From Candidatus Sumerlaeota bacterium (GTDB lineage: Bacteria > Sumerlaeota > Sumerlaeia > MWCT01 > JAUWMI01), in contig JAUWMI010000034.1 of NCBI GenBank assembly GCA_030613245.1, positions 1 through 46,681 of the forward strand: a DNA stretch of 46,681 nt, read 5' to 3'. The notes beneath the pieces are model-generated. The model saw only the letters and a list, made by a program, of their open reading frames with translations. It was not told where the DNA came from and searched no databases. Made by a program: the position numbers and the translations under genes. This document shows, one piece after another, positions 17,231 through 26,244 of the stretch; position 1 is the stretch's first letter, and the number at the start of each line of letters is the position of its first letter.

Positions 17231-20200
17231 TCAATTAGGAATCGCGAGATAATCAATTGCAACGCTGTCCATGTAGATGGTGCCACCCTGCGCTGAGCTG
17301 AAGTCGAGCAGGTCAAGCGTCACGATGAACCCATCCTGTCCAGCCGTTGGCGAGCCGGGCAGCGCTGGCGTCTCGAAGTAGACGTCGTAGTCGATACCAC
17401 CGGTCGTTGGCATGGCTCCCGGACCGGTACCTTGGCTGTTCAGCTCCATGGTCTGCGTCATCTGGCCGTCTTCATTCTGGCAACGCAGTCTGCCCTGTGG
17501 CATGTCGTTTCGCGCCGCCTCAGTCGGGCACCTCAGCGTATATGTCGCCCGGTAGAGCTTATCCGCCACATATGTCAGCTCATTTGCCGTTCCGCTCGAC
17601 TGCCAGAATCCATAATTGCTGGCGTTAGCAACGGTGGACGTAATGGAGAGCGTGCCCGTGCCTGCTCCGCCTGAGGTAACTGGGCCAAACCCTACGTTGG
17701 TCACGAATCCCCAGTTGGAAAAGTCAGCTGAAGAGGTATACGTCTTTACTGCTGTGCCTGCTGCCGGATCTGGGAACCGCTCGACCGTAATCTGATCAAC
17801 ATAGTGGTTCCCATACTGCGCTGCGCTGAAGTCAAGCATGTCAAAGGCAACACCCAGGTTGCCGCTCACCACTGGCGCAAAGTAGCAGCTATATGTGCTC
17901 GTTGTTGGGTCAGCTGGCAAGGAGTTGCTTCCTGAGCCTGATGCGTTCACCACCTGTGTTGCGGACTCGAGCGATTGATCATGGATCCAGCGCATGCGGA
18001 ACTGCGGATTAAAAGACCAAGCAGCTTGACTGGAGGAGACCAGGTACCTTGCCCTGTACACATTACCCGCCACGTAAGCAATCTCCGTTGGCCCGTTCCA
18101 GAATCCCACACGGCTCGTTGAATCATTGGCTGAACTGATGCCCAACCGGCCACCAGTATAGCTTGACGATGCTCCGGAGAACCCCGAACCACTTAACCCC
18201 AGGAATCCCCAGCCCTCAACGGATGAATCAAACGTATATTGATTGACGAGTGTAGTTGTCGTTGGTGTCGCCGTTGGCGTCGGTGTCGGAGTTACTGTTC
18301 CTGTTGGAGTTGGCGTCGGAGTTGCGGTTGCAGTTCCTGTCGGGGTTGGTGTGGGCGTAGGAGTAGCCGGTGGGATGGGGTTGCCTTCCCATACAATGTA
18401 ATTGTGCTTGGATACGGTAGCATACACATTTCCATCAGTAGAAGGCGAAATGCTAAACACCGCCTTACCTTGAGAATCCGTCTTCTTGGTCAGGAAGAAC
18501 TCAGGCGAAACGGAATCTTTCGGCTTCTCGATTGTCACTGTGACACCTTGCACAGCCCCACCGGCATCATTCACCGTAACAGTATAGGAGGTAGTGGCAA
18601 CAGTAATTGGATTGGGGCCGGTAACTTGTGTAAAAGATATGGGAGTAGCCGTGCGAATCTGCATGGAGGGGTCGCCAAAAACACAATATATATACGCATT
18701 ACTTCTTGGATATTGTAACTGACTCGGCTTGGTTGCCTTATAATGTTTTAGAGTGGCGGCATGGGCAAAATTACTCACCGCGGAAATGCAATAGGTGCCC
18801 ACATCGAATATCTGTTTAAAAATCTGGCGGTCATATTCGTGATTTGCAAGACAGCAAGAGACATCAGTGGCACCGAGATGTGCCACGGCGCCTTTACTAT
18901 TGCCACTGTTACGCAGGAGCCAGCGCTCACCTATGCATTCCGTCTCATCAAATTTGTTGTTAAGACAAGAAATGCTGAATACCACTGGCGTGTAATCTCC
19001 ATTGTTGATGGAAATAACATCAGAATAATTGAAATATTGACCGCCTTTATTCCAATTGGTCCAGGCATCTTTACTTCCATGCCCCCGGTAATTGACAATG
19101 CCATAATGTGGCGAGGCAATATAGTTTACCACCTGGGAATCGGTGGCATAAGGCGAAGCGCCTCCATAAGCCTTGGTAAAGGTTGGGCCACCGAGGCTGT
19201 ACGCCGCGCTAGCAATAGAATTCTTGCAGGCCGTATATTTGCCTGAGTATCCTTGCCTGTGTGCCGCCAGTATCGAGCGGGTAAGCCAGTTATCCTGCGG
19301 AGGCGACTTTTCATACTTCATGATCTTGTCCAGAATATCAGTCAATTGAGAATCACTATCAGCAGGGATACGCCCGATAAAGAGGTCGGCATACTCATCA
19401 TTTCCCTTTACACAGGCGTATTTATAATCAGAAAGACCGATTCTATTGCCAGAACAGAAATAAGAATGCGTCTTCGGCACGATTTGAGCATAGTCGCCGA
19501 TAAAGAGAACAAATATGTCCCAACAGGGATTTGCATTATAGTAACTTGTGATGTCATTTTGAATGTCTGTAGTGTTATTAGCAACGTCTCCGCCACTTCC
19601 TACGGTGCGAACCGTTACCTCATAGCCCTGGCGTCGCTTCCAGAATTTAAAATCTCCGAGTCTGGCATTAGTTTCCAGACCCTTTGCCACATAAATTCGG
19701 AATTTCTCTTTGTGGGTGGTCACTGGGGGAGGCAAGAGATTTTCAATAAAAGGGTAATTCTCAATCTGGCTCTGGTAGACATTATGCCATAGCTGCGTGC
19801 AAACAAAAGTTATCGGTGTGTCCCCACCCACCTGGTAATGATCAAACTGAACCTCGAAGTCCGCTAACACATCCATCGTCTGTGATCCTGGTTGGACAAA
19901 GAAAGGATAAAGCTCCACCACCGTCACACGGAGATGATGCCACTCATCAACCGAAGACTGAATGTCGGGGGTGATATAATAATCAAAAGGATAATAAGCG
20001 GTGCTCATATAATGAGTGTCATCTCGTTGGAAGGGCTCATAGTATTCCTCGCCTCTCGCCTTCTGATTGGGATAGATGGTATAGCCTGACGAAGTTACCT
20101 TATCATGCACTATAATACTTTCCATGGTCACAGTTGTAGCGTTAGACATTATTCCAAGATAAAGCCTGATCACCGGGACTCCACTCAACCCTAGGTCAAC

Positions 20201-20488
20201 GGTGGTTTGATACGCCCCTATACCCTCGCTGGTGCCATCGTCAGAGGTGGCAGGTAGATAAATCTGCTTATAGGTGTGACTATACGTGGTAATCTCATCT
20301 TCCCAGTAACCCGGTATCACCACATTGATAGTTGTTGTGTCGGTAGTGCTACTTAAAACATTAACTACCGGGGGAGTGCCGGCTGGAAAGCCAGTATTAA
20401 TCTCCCTCCAGATGGGCACGGCAAAAACATTAGCCGCGACGGCAAAGAAAATTAAACATGCGATAATAAAATTCTTGGAGTTTCTCAT
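17231..20488 (-). CDS. Secreted C25 (gingipain-like) cysteine protease with tandem C-terminal domains
   Basis: A 1085-residue exported protease. The signal peptide (FIIACLIFFAVAANVFA) ends near residue 23. An N-terminal propeptide-like beta region (to ~250) precedes the C25 catalytic domain (~260-620). Its catalytic dyad is H470 in IVNYRGHGS and C508 in VVFSISCLNN, with the subdomain sequences LFIGDYAQIVPK and ADLFIGRIPADSDSQ typical of gingipains. An Ig-like module (TVTVNDAGGAVQGVTVTIEK) follows, then a Thr-Pro linker (~720-745). From ~748 to the end are two diverged copies of the ~160-residue domain shared with the matrixin and beta-helix proteins (GFW, YRARYLVSS, FRMRW, FDMLDFS). Gingipain relatives in Bacteroidetes use a type IX sorting domain; that domain is not seen here, and the tandem domain may serve instead. 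AAGGAAGTGA supports the start. Confidence 0.88.
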   Translation of the reverse strand: MRNSKNFIIACLIFFAVAANVFAVPIWREINTGFPAGTPPVVNVLSSTTDTTTINVVIPGYWEDEITTYSHTYKQIYLPATSDDGTSEGIGAYQTTVDLGLSGVPVIRLYLGIMSNATTVTMESIIVHDKVTSSGYTIYPNQKARGEEYYEPFQRDDTHYMSTAYYPFDYYITPDIQSSVDEWHHLRVTVVELYPFFVQPGSQTMDVLADFEVQFDHYQVGGDTPITFVCTQLWHNVYQSQIENYPFIENLLPPPVTTHKEKFRIYVAKGLETNARLGDFKFWKRRQGYEVTVRTVGSGGDVANNTTDIQNDITSYYNANPCWDIFVLFIGDYAQIVPKTHSYFCSGNRIGLSDYKYACVKGNDEYADLFIGRIPADSDSQLTDILDKIMKYEKSPPQDNWLTRSILAAHRQGYSGKYTACKNSIASAAYSLGGPTFTKAYGGASPYATDSQVVNYIASPHYGIVNYRGHGSKDAWTNWNKGGQYFNYSDVISINNGDYTPVVFSISCLNNKFDETECIGERWLLRNSGNSKGAVAHLGATDVSCCLANHEYDRQIFKQIFDVGTYCISAVSNFAHAATLKHYKATKPSQLQYPRSNAYIYCVFGDPSMQIRTATPISFTQVTGPNPITVATTSYTVTVNDAGGAVQGVTVTIEKPKDSVSPEFFLTKKTDSQGKAVFSISPSTDGNVYATVSKHNYIVWEGNPIPPATPTPTPTPTGTATATPTPTPTGTVTPTPTPTATPTTTTLVNQYTFDSSVEGWGFLGLSGSGFSGASSSYTGGRLGISSANDSTSRVGFWNGPTEIAYVAGNVYRARYLVSSSQAAWSFNPQFRMRWIHDQSLESATQVVNASGSGSNSLPADPTTSTYSCYFAPVVSGNLGVAFDMLDFSAAQYGNHYVDQITVERFPDPAAGTAVKTYTSSADFSNWGFVTNVGFGPVTSGGAGTGTLSITSTVANASNYGFWQSSGTANELTYVADKLYRATYTLRCPTEAARNDMPQGRLRCQNEDGQMTQTMELNSQGTGPGAMPTTGGIDYDVYFETPALPGSPTAGQDGFIVTLDLLDFSSAQGGTIYMDSVAIDYLAIPN

Positions 20489-20568
20489 GATCGCTCACTT
20501 CCTTTTTTGGATTTACACTCTGTATAATGAGTACTTTAAAAATTTGTGAAAGTCAATGCTAATTCTTA

Positions 20569-20769
20569 GGCTCTTCCTCAAATGGGTTAGCATTTCAGGT
20601 AGAAAATTGGCATGTAAAAAATCTCACGCAAAGCCGCTAAGTCGCCAAAACATTCCGGTGAATTGTGAAACCTTAAAGTGTGTTTTCTTTGTGTCCCTGC
20701 GTCTTTGTGTGAGCTACGGCAAGCAACCAGAACCGGCGCAAGTAGGGGCGTATTGCAATACGCCCCTAC
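20569..20769. repeat. Composite repeat: single MITE end, REP-like repeat and 28-bp palindrome
   Basis: GGCTCTTCCTCAAATGGGTT at 20569 is one MITE terminal end; no partner end was found. From 20623 to 20713 is a REP-like inverted repeat (CTCACGCAAAGCCGC and GCGTCTTTGTGTGAG) matching 6091-6174. At 20742-20769 is a perfect 28-bp palindrome with arms GTAGGGGCG and centre TATTGCAATA. Confidence 0.7.
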
Positions 20770-20785
20770 AATAATCCATTATTAA

Positions 20786-20958
20786 CTCAAAGTGCCCGTC
20801 TTTTGGAATGCGTAAGCGAAGCGATAGTCCGCCGCGGCGGAAAAGCGGTAGCTCCACTACGTTGCGCTACCGCACTCCAAGTTTGTAGCACCTAGGGTTA
20901 AAGCCAAATTGTTCCAATGCTGGAGCTATGCGCATCAGAAATTTTCGGGCACTTTGAG
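20786..20958. repeat. Inverted-repeat-bounded element, CTCAAAGTGCCCG type
   Basis: CTCAAAGTGCCCG at 20786-20798 recurs as its exact reverse complement at 20946-20958. Between them lies an imperfect hairpin (GGAATGCG..., GCACTCC) and GCCGCGGCGG. The downstream stretch 20962-21120 has a short open frame with plausible but unassigned protein-like sequence (see findings). The rest of 20489-21377 shows no gene. Confidence 0.55.
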
Positions 20959-21256
20959 CTACTAAGAAGAACGACGTGGACGCCAATAAACTTAATCGGA
21001 GAACCTGGAGACGAGCGGATATTTTTTATAACCGCCAATATCCGAGGTTGTCCCATGTCTGCAGCTTCTGTTCCTGTAGCTGCTGATGTGGAAGAACTCT
21101 TCAGGCCTTTTCGTTAGGTCTTGTTCAAACCCCAATATCGTTATTTTCAGTCCTTTGACATCAGACCTTAAGTACTAGGTTCAGCGGGTTTCCTGTCTGA
21201 CCAGTTAAATTCCTAATGAATTGTGAGAAATTGCCGATATATAATAGATATTCTGC

Positions 21257-21286
21257 TTGCATTGTGCGAAATTGTTTCGATAGAAT
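21257..21286 (+). promoter_or_regulatory. Possible promoter of the YhaM-type gene
   Basis: TTGCAT (21257-21262), 18-bp spacer, TAGAAT (21281-21286). The leader would be about 85 nt. Weak consensus evidence only. Confidence 0.3.
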
Positions 21287-21377
21287 TTTTATTCCGATTT
21301 TGAACTACTTTGTTTCTGCCTTATTCTGTTTCCGAAATCCCTGACAGGTCGCGTCCGTAAAGTTTAAGGAGAGAAGC

Positions 21378-22412
21378 ATGGAGCACATAAAGATTTCCGA
21401 GCTTGAGCCGGGCACACCGGTGAAGTCGGTTTGTCTGATCCAATCACTGGAGAAACGGCAAAAGCGAAGCGGGGAGATATACGTGACACTCGTGCTGCAG
21501 GACAAGAGCGGTACGGTGCAGGCGGTGATGTGGGAGAATACGGGGAAGTTTCTGCGAGGCGAGATTAAGGCGGAAGATTTTGTCAAGATTTCCGGCGACG
21601 TTGGTATTTACAATAATCAGATTCAGCTCACGCTGCGTTCAGTAGAAAAAGTAGCGGAGGATAAGGTTGAGCTAGAGCAGTTTTTGTCGCACTCAAAGCG
21701 GTCGGTTGAGGAGATGCACGGGGAGTTGCGCAAGGCGGTCGAGTCGGTCAAGACGCCGCACCTCAAGGCATTGCTCAAGTCATTTTTCGACGACGCAGAG
21801 TTTCTGGATGCGTTTTCGCGAGCGCCATCGGCGATGTCTATGCATCAGGCATATATCGGAGGGCTGCTGGAGCATACGCTGGCAGTGCTACGCGTGGCTC
21901 ATGCGATTGGCGAGCTCTACCAGCCGTACGATCACGATCTCCTGACCACAGGTGTGCTGCTGCACGACATGGGAAAGATTCATGAATTCGCATATCGGCG
22001 GGCAATCCGGTATACGAGTCTTGGGCGGTTGCTCGGCCACATCACTATCGGCTTTTGCCTGGTTGAGAAAAAGATTGAGGCCATCCCGGATTTTCCCCAG
22101 GAGGCCAAAATTCTGCTCCTGCATCTTCTGCTCAGTCACCATGGGCGCAAGGAGTGGGGTTCACCGCGGCGGCCCAAGACGCTAGAGGCGCTGCTGCTGC
22201 ACTATGCGGACTATATTGACGCGTACCTGAGCACGTACAAAGAGACCACTGAGAAGGCGCGCGAGCGTGGAGAGCTCTGGACAGGATGGCAGCGGATGTT
22301 CGAGCGCTTCTTGTTTGCGGGTCTACCTGAAGACCTGGATGAGGCCGAAGCTGAACAGCGATGGGAGGAGTTGCGGCGCGAATGCCCGGGCAATGACGAA
22401 ATCCCGACTTAG
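21378..22412 (+). CDS. yhaM: 3'-5' exoribonuclease YhaM family (OB fold + HD domain)
   Basis: A 344-residue cytoplasmic nuclease of the YhaM/CBF1 family, which degrades RNA (and DNA) from the 3' end. An OB-fold nucleic-acid-binding domain covers ~15-95 (VTLVLQDKSGTVQAVMWEN). An HD hydrolase domain follows at ~155-300, with H166 (LLEHTL), H196-D197 (LLHDMGK) and a later HH in LLSHHGRKEWGSP and HYADYIDA. Length and domain order fit the family. GGAGAG lies 8 nt upstream of ATG 21378. It is convergent with the DUF6391-like gene. Confident at family level; substrate preference is not visible in the sequence. Confidence 0.9.
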   Translation: MEHIKISELEPGTPVKSVCLIQSLEKRQKRSGEIYVTLVLQDKSGTVQAVMWENTGKFLRGEIKAEDFVKISGDVGIYNNQIQLTLRSVEKVAEDKVELEQFLSHSKRSVEEMHGELRKAVESVKTPHLKALLKSFFDDAEFLDAFSRAPSAMSMHQAYIGGLLEHTLAVLRVAHAIGELYQPYDHDLLTTGVLLHDMGKIHEFAYRRAIRYTSLGRLLGHITIGFCLVEKKIEAIPDFPQEAKILLLHLLLSHHGRKEWGSPRRPKTLEALLLHYADYIDAYLSTYKETTEKARERGELWTGWQRMFERFLFAGLPEDLDEAEAEQRWEELRRECPGNDEIPT

Positions 22413-22548
22413 AATAGTGCACGTTAGCGATCTTTTTTGTGCTGGCTAGTATTCCATTTCATCGTGGCCTTCTTGCGTTGCATGAAATTGGCAGCAGCAG
22501 TAGTTGAGCAACAGAGCCACAGTGAGCCCAAGGCTCGTGAAAGTATTG

Positions 22549-22621
22549 AATTGTAAGTTGCAAATTGAAAAGTGCAAAATGGAAATTTAAAATTTAGTAT
22601 TTGCAATTAATTTTACAATTT
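22549..22621. repeat. A/T-rich imperfect inverted repeat
   Basis: AATTGTAAGTTGCAAAT (22549-22565) is an imperfect inverted match to ATTTGCAATTAATTTTACAA (22599-22618). With GAGCC/GGCTC (22514-22536) just upstream, it could act as a weak bidirectional terminator between the convergent genes ending at 22412 and 22707. Otherwise the 22413-22706 gap is empty. Confidence 0.4.
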
Positions 22622-22706
22622 CCCCCCTCTTTATATCTCTGTGACAGTCTTTAATATTCCTCAGGCTCATCAATCAAAATAGGCCCCAAGGCATTATTTC
22701 AACATT

Positions 22707-23426
22707 TCACTTTTTCAATCCTTCGGTCAGCAAGGCTTTCTTCCTGCGTTCTGCCCGCTCGTAATACCCTGTGCGAATGTAGTAGCGCAGCGGCTGGAAT
22801 AAGGCCAGCACGGGATGCGTACTCTGATACTCGACATCAATGTCGCTGATATAGATATTCTTTACGTCGGTGCTGGTGGTTAGATACTTCTGGACCATGA
22901 ATCCTAATGGCCTGCCTAAGATGAAAGCCAGCAGGATGGCCATTAGAATGGTCATCATGTTAAAGCGGTGTGATGCAACAAGCAGCAAGATAAAGAGCAG
23001 AGAGAAGAGGAAGTTGGAGACGAGGAGCGAGGTGCCACAGCGGGTGTGGATGGCGAGATTTCGTTCGCCTCGCTGGAGCCGCTCCAGGCCTTCCTGGGCT
23101 GCTTGCATCACAATCTCCGGTGGGATAGGTTGCGGCGCAATCAGCTTATACCCATCGCGCACAGCATAGCCAGCTACGCGCGACTTCCCAAATCGCTCCT
23201 CCAGCACGTTCACGGTGGCATGTTCCAGTGCATGATTCCGCTTCACCACTCGGTTTGTCGCAATCTGAATCAGCGAACGCGGGACCAGCACAAGCGAGGC
23301 CATTGAGTGAACGAAGAGTTGGGTCATGAGGAAAAGGCCGAGAAGGAAGAGAATCGGCACGATCAGCGCGGCAAAGACTCCCGGCGCCAGGAGCATGAGA
23401 ATCAAAAGCAACAAAATGACTTCCAT
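22707..23426 (-). CDS. DUF6391-like membrane protein
   Basis: A 239-residue membrane protein. Hydrophobic helices lie near residues 3-30, 34-52, ~150-168 and ~172-195. The conserved central block includes NHALEHATVNVLEERFG, a GYKLIAP loop, RLQRGERNLAIHTRCGTSLL and a C-terminal charged tail. The NHALEHAT and HxRCGT-type motifs resemble DUF6391 proteins known mainly from cyanobacteria and Chloroflexota; the family name is my recollection and the function is unknown. Conserved His/Glu/Cys in the cytoplasmic or membrane-edge segments could bind a metal. It stands alone; no operon partner. Confidence 0.6.
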   Translation of the reverse strand: MEVILLLLILMLLAPGVFAALIVPILFLLGLFLMTQLFVHSMASLVLVPRSLIQIATNRVVKRNHALEHATVNVLEERFGKSRVAGYAVRDGYKLIAPQPIPPEIVMQAAQEGLERLQRGERNLAIHTRCGTSLLVSNFLFSLLFILLLVASHRFNMMTILMAILLAFILGRPLGFMVQKYLTTSTDVKNIYISDIDVEYQSTHPVLALFQPLRYYIRTGYYERAERRKKALLTEGLKK

Positions 23427-23725
23427 AAATGGCTTCCTTTTAAAAACTCAGTCAGGGTCGAGCAACGTCGTGCAATCTCTCTGGCACTTCTTGCTAGAGT
23501 ATTCGGGAACGCCCCGCGCGAGTTTCATCCTCGCGTTTTTGAAATTAATCGCCGCAATCAATTGCGTTTGTTTTGCATTGGATTTAAACAATAATTAGAA
23601 ACCGGAGGAGAAGAATCAAGCTTTTACCGGGGCAAACGGCGCCTGGTCCGCATTATTAAGAGCCCATAACAAAAAGATATCAAACCACGACGGCACGACG
23701 TGTACTACATTAAAAGCAGAATGTT

Positions 23726-23750
23726 GGGCGACCCACCGGGTCGCCCCTAC
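23726..23750. repeat. GTAGGGGC-family palindrome, GGGCGACCC type
   Basis: GGGCGACCC (23726-23734), loop ACC, GGGTCGCCC (23738-23746), then CTAC. The left GTAG arm is lost. Confidence 0.7.
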
Positions 23751-23789
23751 TCCCGTCGTGTTCGTTGTGTGGTAGTGGTCAAGACTTAA

Positions 23790-24024
23790 GGCTCTTTCGC
23801 AAATGAGTTAGCATTCTAGGTGGTGAAATGGAAAGACAATCCCCCCTCACCTTCATCCCCTCGCCTAGGCGAGAGGAAATGATAAGGGTCAAGACGGCTT
23901 TTTTATACAGAGGATTAAACATAAGAGATATTGCACGTAGCGGAATTTGTTATGCAAGTCTAAAAAAACTGGAGTTGCTATATATGTTAAGGCTTTATTC
24001 TGCTAACTGGTCTGACAAAGAGCC
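23790..24024 (+). repeat. Complete MITE-like element (235 bp)
   Basis: Left terminal repeat GGCTCTTTCGCAAATGAG (23790-) and right end GGTCTGACAAAGAGCC (24009-24024). The interior includes a CTCGCCTAGGCGAG hairpin and AAATGATAAGGGTCAAGAC, as in the copy at 25601-25856. The short open frames within it are not convincing genes. The rest of 23427-24243 shows no gene apart from the palindrome at 23726. Confidence 0.85.
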
Positions 24025-24243
24025 ATATTTAATTCTAACAGTGTCTCTAAAGAAAAAGTGGTGTGAGTGGCTAGAAGGGTAGGATTACATTTTTGATTGA
24101 CTTTCGTCCGCTCATCCAAAATTATTGTCAGGCATTTTGTCGCAGGAGATGTGTGAGAGTCACGGAGATATTTTTCTGCATTATCCCGCTTTTTTATGTG
24201 CTAAAAACTTCATTTCTTTCCACAATAAGGAGGACCCCGGGCG

Positions 24244-25467
24244 ATGAATCCCATGAATATGCTCAAAGATCTGGCGCTTAAAACAGATTCCAAGATTGTC
24301 TTTCTGGTCATTGATGGTGTGGGTGGCATTCGGTCAGCCAATCGCCAGAGGACGGAGCTGGAGCTGGCAATCACGCCGCATCTCGACGACCTTGCGCGGA
24401 GCAGCATCTGTGGCCGTATAATGCCTGTCTGGTACGGAATAACGCCGGGGAGTGGGCCTGGCCACCTGTCTCTGTTCGGCTATGATCCGCTGGAGCCGAA
24501 ACACGACATAGGCCGCGGAGTGCTTGAGGCTCTGGGAATTGATTTTGATTTACAAAAGACCGATATGGCAGCGCGTGGTAATTTCACGAAGGTTGACAAG
24601 AAAGGCATCATCATGAATCGCCGCGCTGGACGTCTGCCTACGGAGAAATGCATTGCTCTCTGCGAGAAACTTCAGGCGAAGATCACAAATATTGACGGCG
24701 TAGAAATTATCATTCGTCCTGTGAGAGATTACCGGTTCGTTGTTGTATTCCGCGGTGAAAATCTCTCCTCTTCCATCACTGATACGGATCCCCAGAAAGT
24801 TGGGCTCGCACCACGCCATCCCGAGGCTACCGAAGATACGCCAAGCGCGCGATTCACCCAGCAAGTTGTCGCCAAATTCGTCAAACAGTGCTTCGCCATT
24901 CTCAAGCACGAAAAAGACGCGAATGCCATGCTGCTGCGTGGCTTTTCAAAGGACCCGTGTCTGCCAAAACTCCCGGAGCTCTATAAATTAACACCTGCGG
25001 CTATTGCCAACTATCCACTGTATCGGGGCGTGGCAAAACTGGTCGGCATGGACGTGCTCAAAGTAGAAGGTGAAATAGAAGCAGAATTCGATTTGGTCGA
25101 AAAGGTATGGCCAAAGTACGATTTCTTCTTCCTGCACATTAAGAAAACCGATTCATACGGCGAGGATGGAAACGTCGAAGGTAAGATCATCGTCATTGAG
25201 CAGGTAGATGCGCTGCTGCCGAGGCTTATGGCGCTTGATCCTGACGTGGTCGTGGTCACGGGCGATCATTCCACCCCCACCCAGATACAAGGCCATAGCT
25301 GGCATCCAGTGCCCTTTATGCTCTACTCAAAGGTCTGCGATGCGGATGAAATTGGTGAGTATTCCGAGCGCGCCTGCGATCAGGGAAGCCTGGGTGTGTT
25401 TCCGGCCACAGCGATTATGTCGCTCGCACTTGCCAATGCAGGGAAGCTCAAAAAATTCGGCGCCTAG
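24244..25467 (+). CDS. apgM: 2,3-bisphosphoglycerate-independent phosphoglycerate mutase, archaeal type
   Basis: A 407-residue enzyme of the alkaline phosphatase superfamily, ApgM branch, interconverting 3- and 2-phosphoglycerate in the cytoplasm (glycolysis/gluconeogenesis). Metal-binding D24 lies in LVIDGVGG. The catalytic Ser is probably S70 in TPGSGPGHLSLFGYDP. C-terminal metal ligands are in VVVTGDHSTPT and GHSWHPVPFML. Length and motifs fit. AAGGAGG (24227-24233) precedes ATG 24244; a second ATG (24253) is in frame but the first is better placed. No operon partner is adjacent. Confidence 0.92.
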   Translation: MNPMNMLKDLALKTDSKIVFLVIDGVGGIRSANRQRTELELAITPHLDDLARSSICGRIMPVWYGITPGSGPGHLSLFGYDPLEPKHDIGRGVLEALGIDFDLQKTDMAARGNFTKVDKKGIIMNRRAGRLPTEKCIALCEKLQAKITNIDGVEIIIRPVRDYRFVVVFRGENLSSSITDTDPQKVGLAPRHPEATEDTPSARFTQQVVAKFVKQCFAILKHEKDANAMLLRGFSKDPCLPKLPELYKLTPAAIANYPLYRGVAKLVGMDVLKVEGEIEAEFDLVEKVWPKYDFFFLHIKKTDSYGEDGNVEGKIIVIEQVDALLPRLMALDPDVVVVTGDHSTPTQIQGHSWHPVPFMLYSKVCDADEIGEYSERACDQGSLGVFPATAIMSLALANAGKLKKFGA

Positions 25468-25600
25468 CTGAGGCTCCGACCATCACGTGCTACTCATGCC
25501 ATTTGTGTGGCGTCTCTTTACATCCAGCGATTCCCTCACATTTGAAGAAAAAAAAGTGTCATGACAGAAGTCAGTATGCCGTGATAAGCAAAACCAAGCT

Positions 25601-25856
25601 AGCTCTTTCTCAAATGAGTCAGCATTTTAGGTGGTGAAAAGGAAAGACAATCCCTACGCACAAGGCGCATTTTCAACCTCACCTTCATCCTCTCGCCTAG
25701 GCGAGAGGAAATGATAAGGGTCAAGACTGGTTTTTTTATACAGAGAATCAAACATAAGAGATTTGGCAAGGACCGGAATTTGTTATGCAAGTCAAAAAAA
25801 GACTAGAGTTGCTATGTGTTAAGGCTTTATTCTGCTAACTGATCTGACAAAGAGCC
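25601..25856 (+). repeat. Complete MITE-like element (256 bp)
   Basis: Left end AGCTCTTTCTCAAATGAG (25601-) and right end ATCTGACAAAGAGCC (25842-25856). The interior has the family blocks AATCCCTACGCACAAGG, CTCTCGCCTAGGCGAGAG and AAATGATAAGGGTCAAGAC. It is a close relative of 23790-24024, which lacks ~21 bp of the interior. The remainder of 25468-26162 shows nothing else recognisable. Confidence 0.85.
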
Positions 25857-26162
25857 ACAAAGCTTAACGTTGAAGATGCCATGGTGAATCTTGTGCTGTG
25901 TCTTGTTCCTCGCATGAATCCTTCGCAGTTCGAGGATTCTTTTCTGCATTACACCATGTTCTCTCGCTGAAGTTTTAAATTCCCACAACTATCGTCAAGG
26001 AATTTTTCCGTCGGATATTCCTAAGAAATGGTGGTACAATTAAGACAAAATGGTCAGAAAATTGGCTGTGGAAAAAGCTCTGTTTTTTGTGTCAAATGTA
26101 TACACATGGTCGGTGCTAAGGTTACTAAAAACAGGTGTGAGTAAAAAACATTATTTTTGCCT

Positions 26163-26215
26163 TGACTTACAATATCTGGTATTGTAATTACTTTTAAATA
26201 CAATATCTTGCTGTC
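26163..26215 (+). promoter_or_regulatory. nrdJ promoter with paired ACAATATC boxes (NrdR-like spacing)
   Basis: TTGACT (26163-26168) and TAATTA (26185-26190) frame a near-ideal spacer that is occupied by the 17-bp inverted repeat ACAATATCTGGTATTGT (26169-26185, overlapping the first base of the -10 hexamer). The half-site ACAATATC recurs at 26200-26207, exactly 31 bp away. NrdR repressor boxes commonly occur in pairs about three helical turns apart and resemble A/T-rich palindromes of this kind, so an NrdR operator is likely but unproven. Confidence 0.5.
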
Positions 26216-26244
26216 CATTCCCATTCCCTAAGGAGCGTGTAGTC

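Noticed and set aside
17231-20488. Type IX sorting signal on the C25 protease
   Set aside because: The C-terminus is the shared tandem domain, and no Bacteroidetes-type T9SS sorting motif is visible.
23828-24082. 84-residue open frame within and beyond the 23790-24024 element
   Set aside because: It reads across the terminal repeat of the element, its composition is that of the repeat, and the related copy at 25601 does not preserve it.
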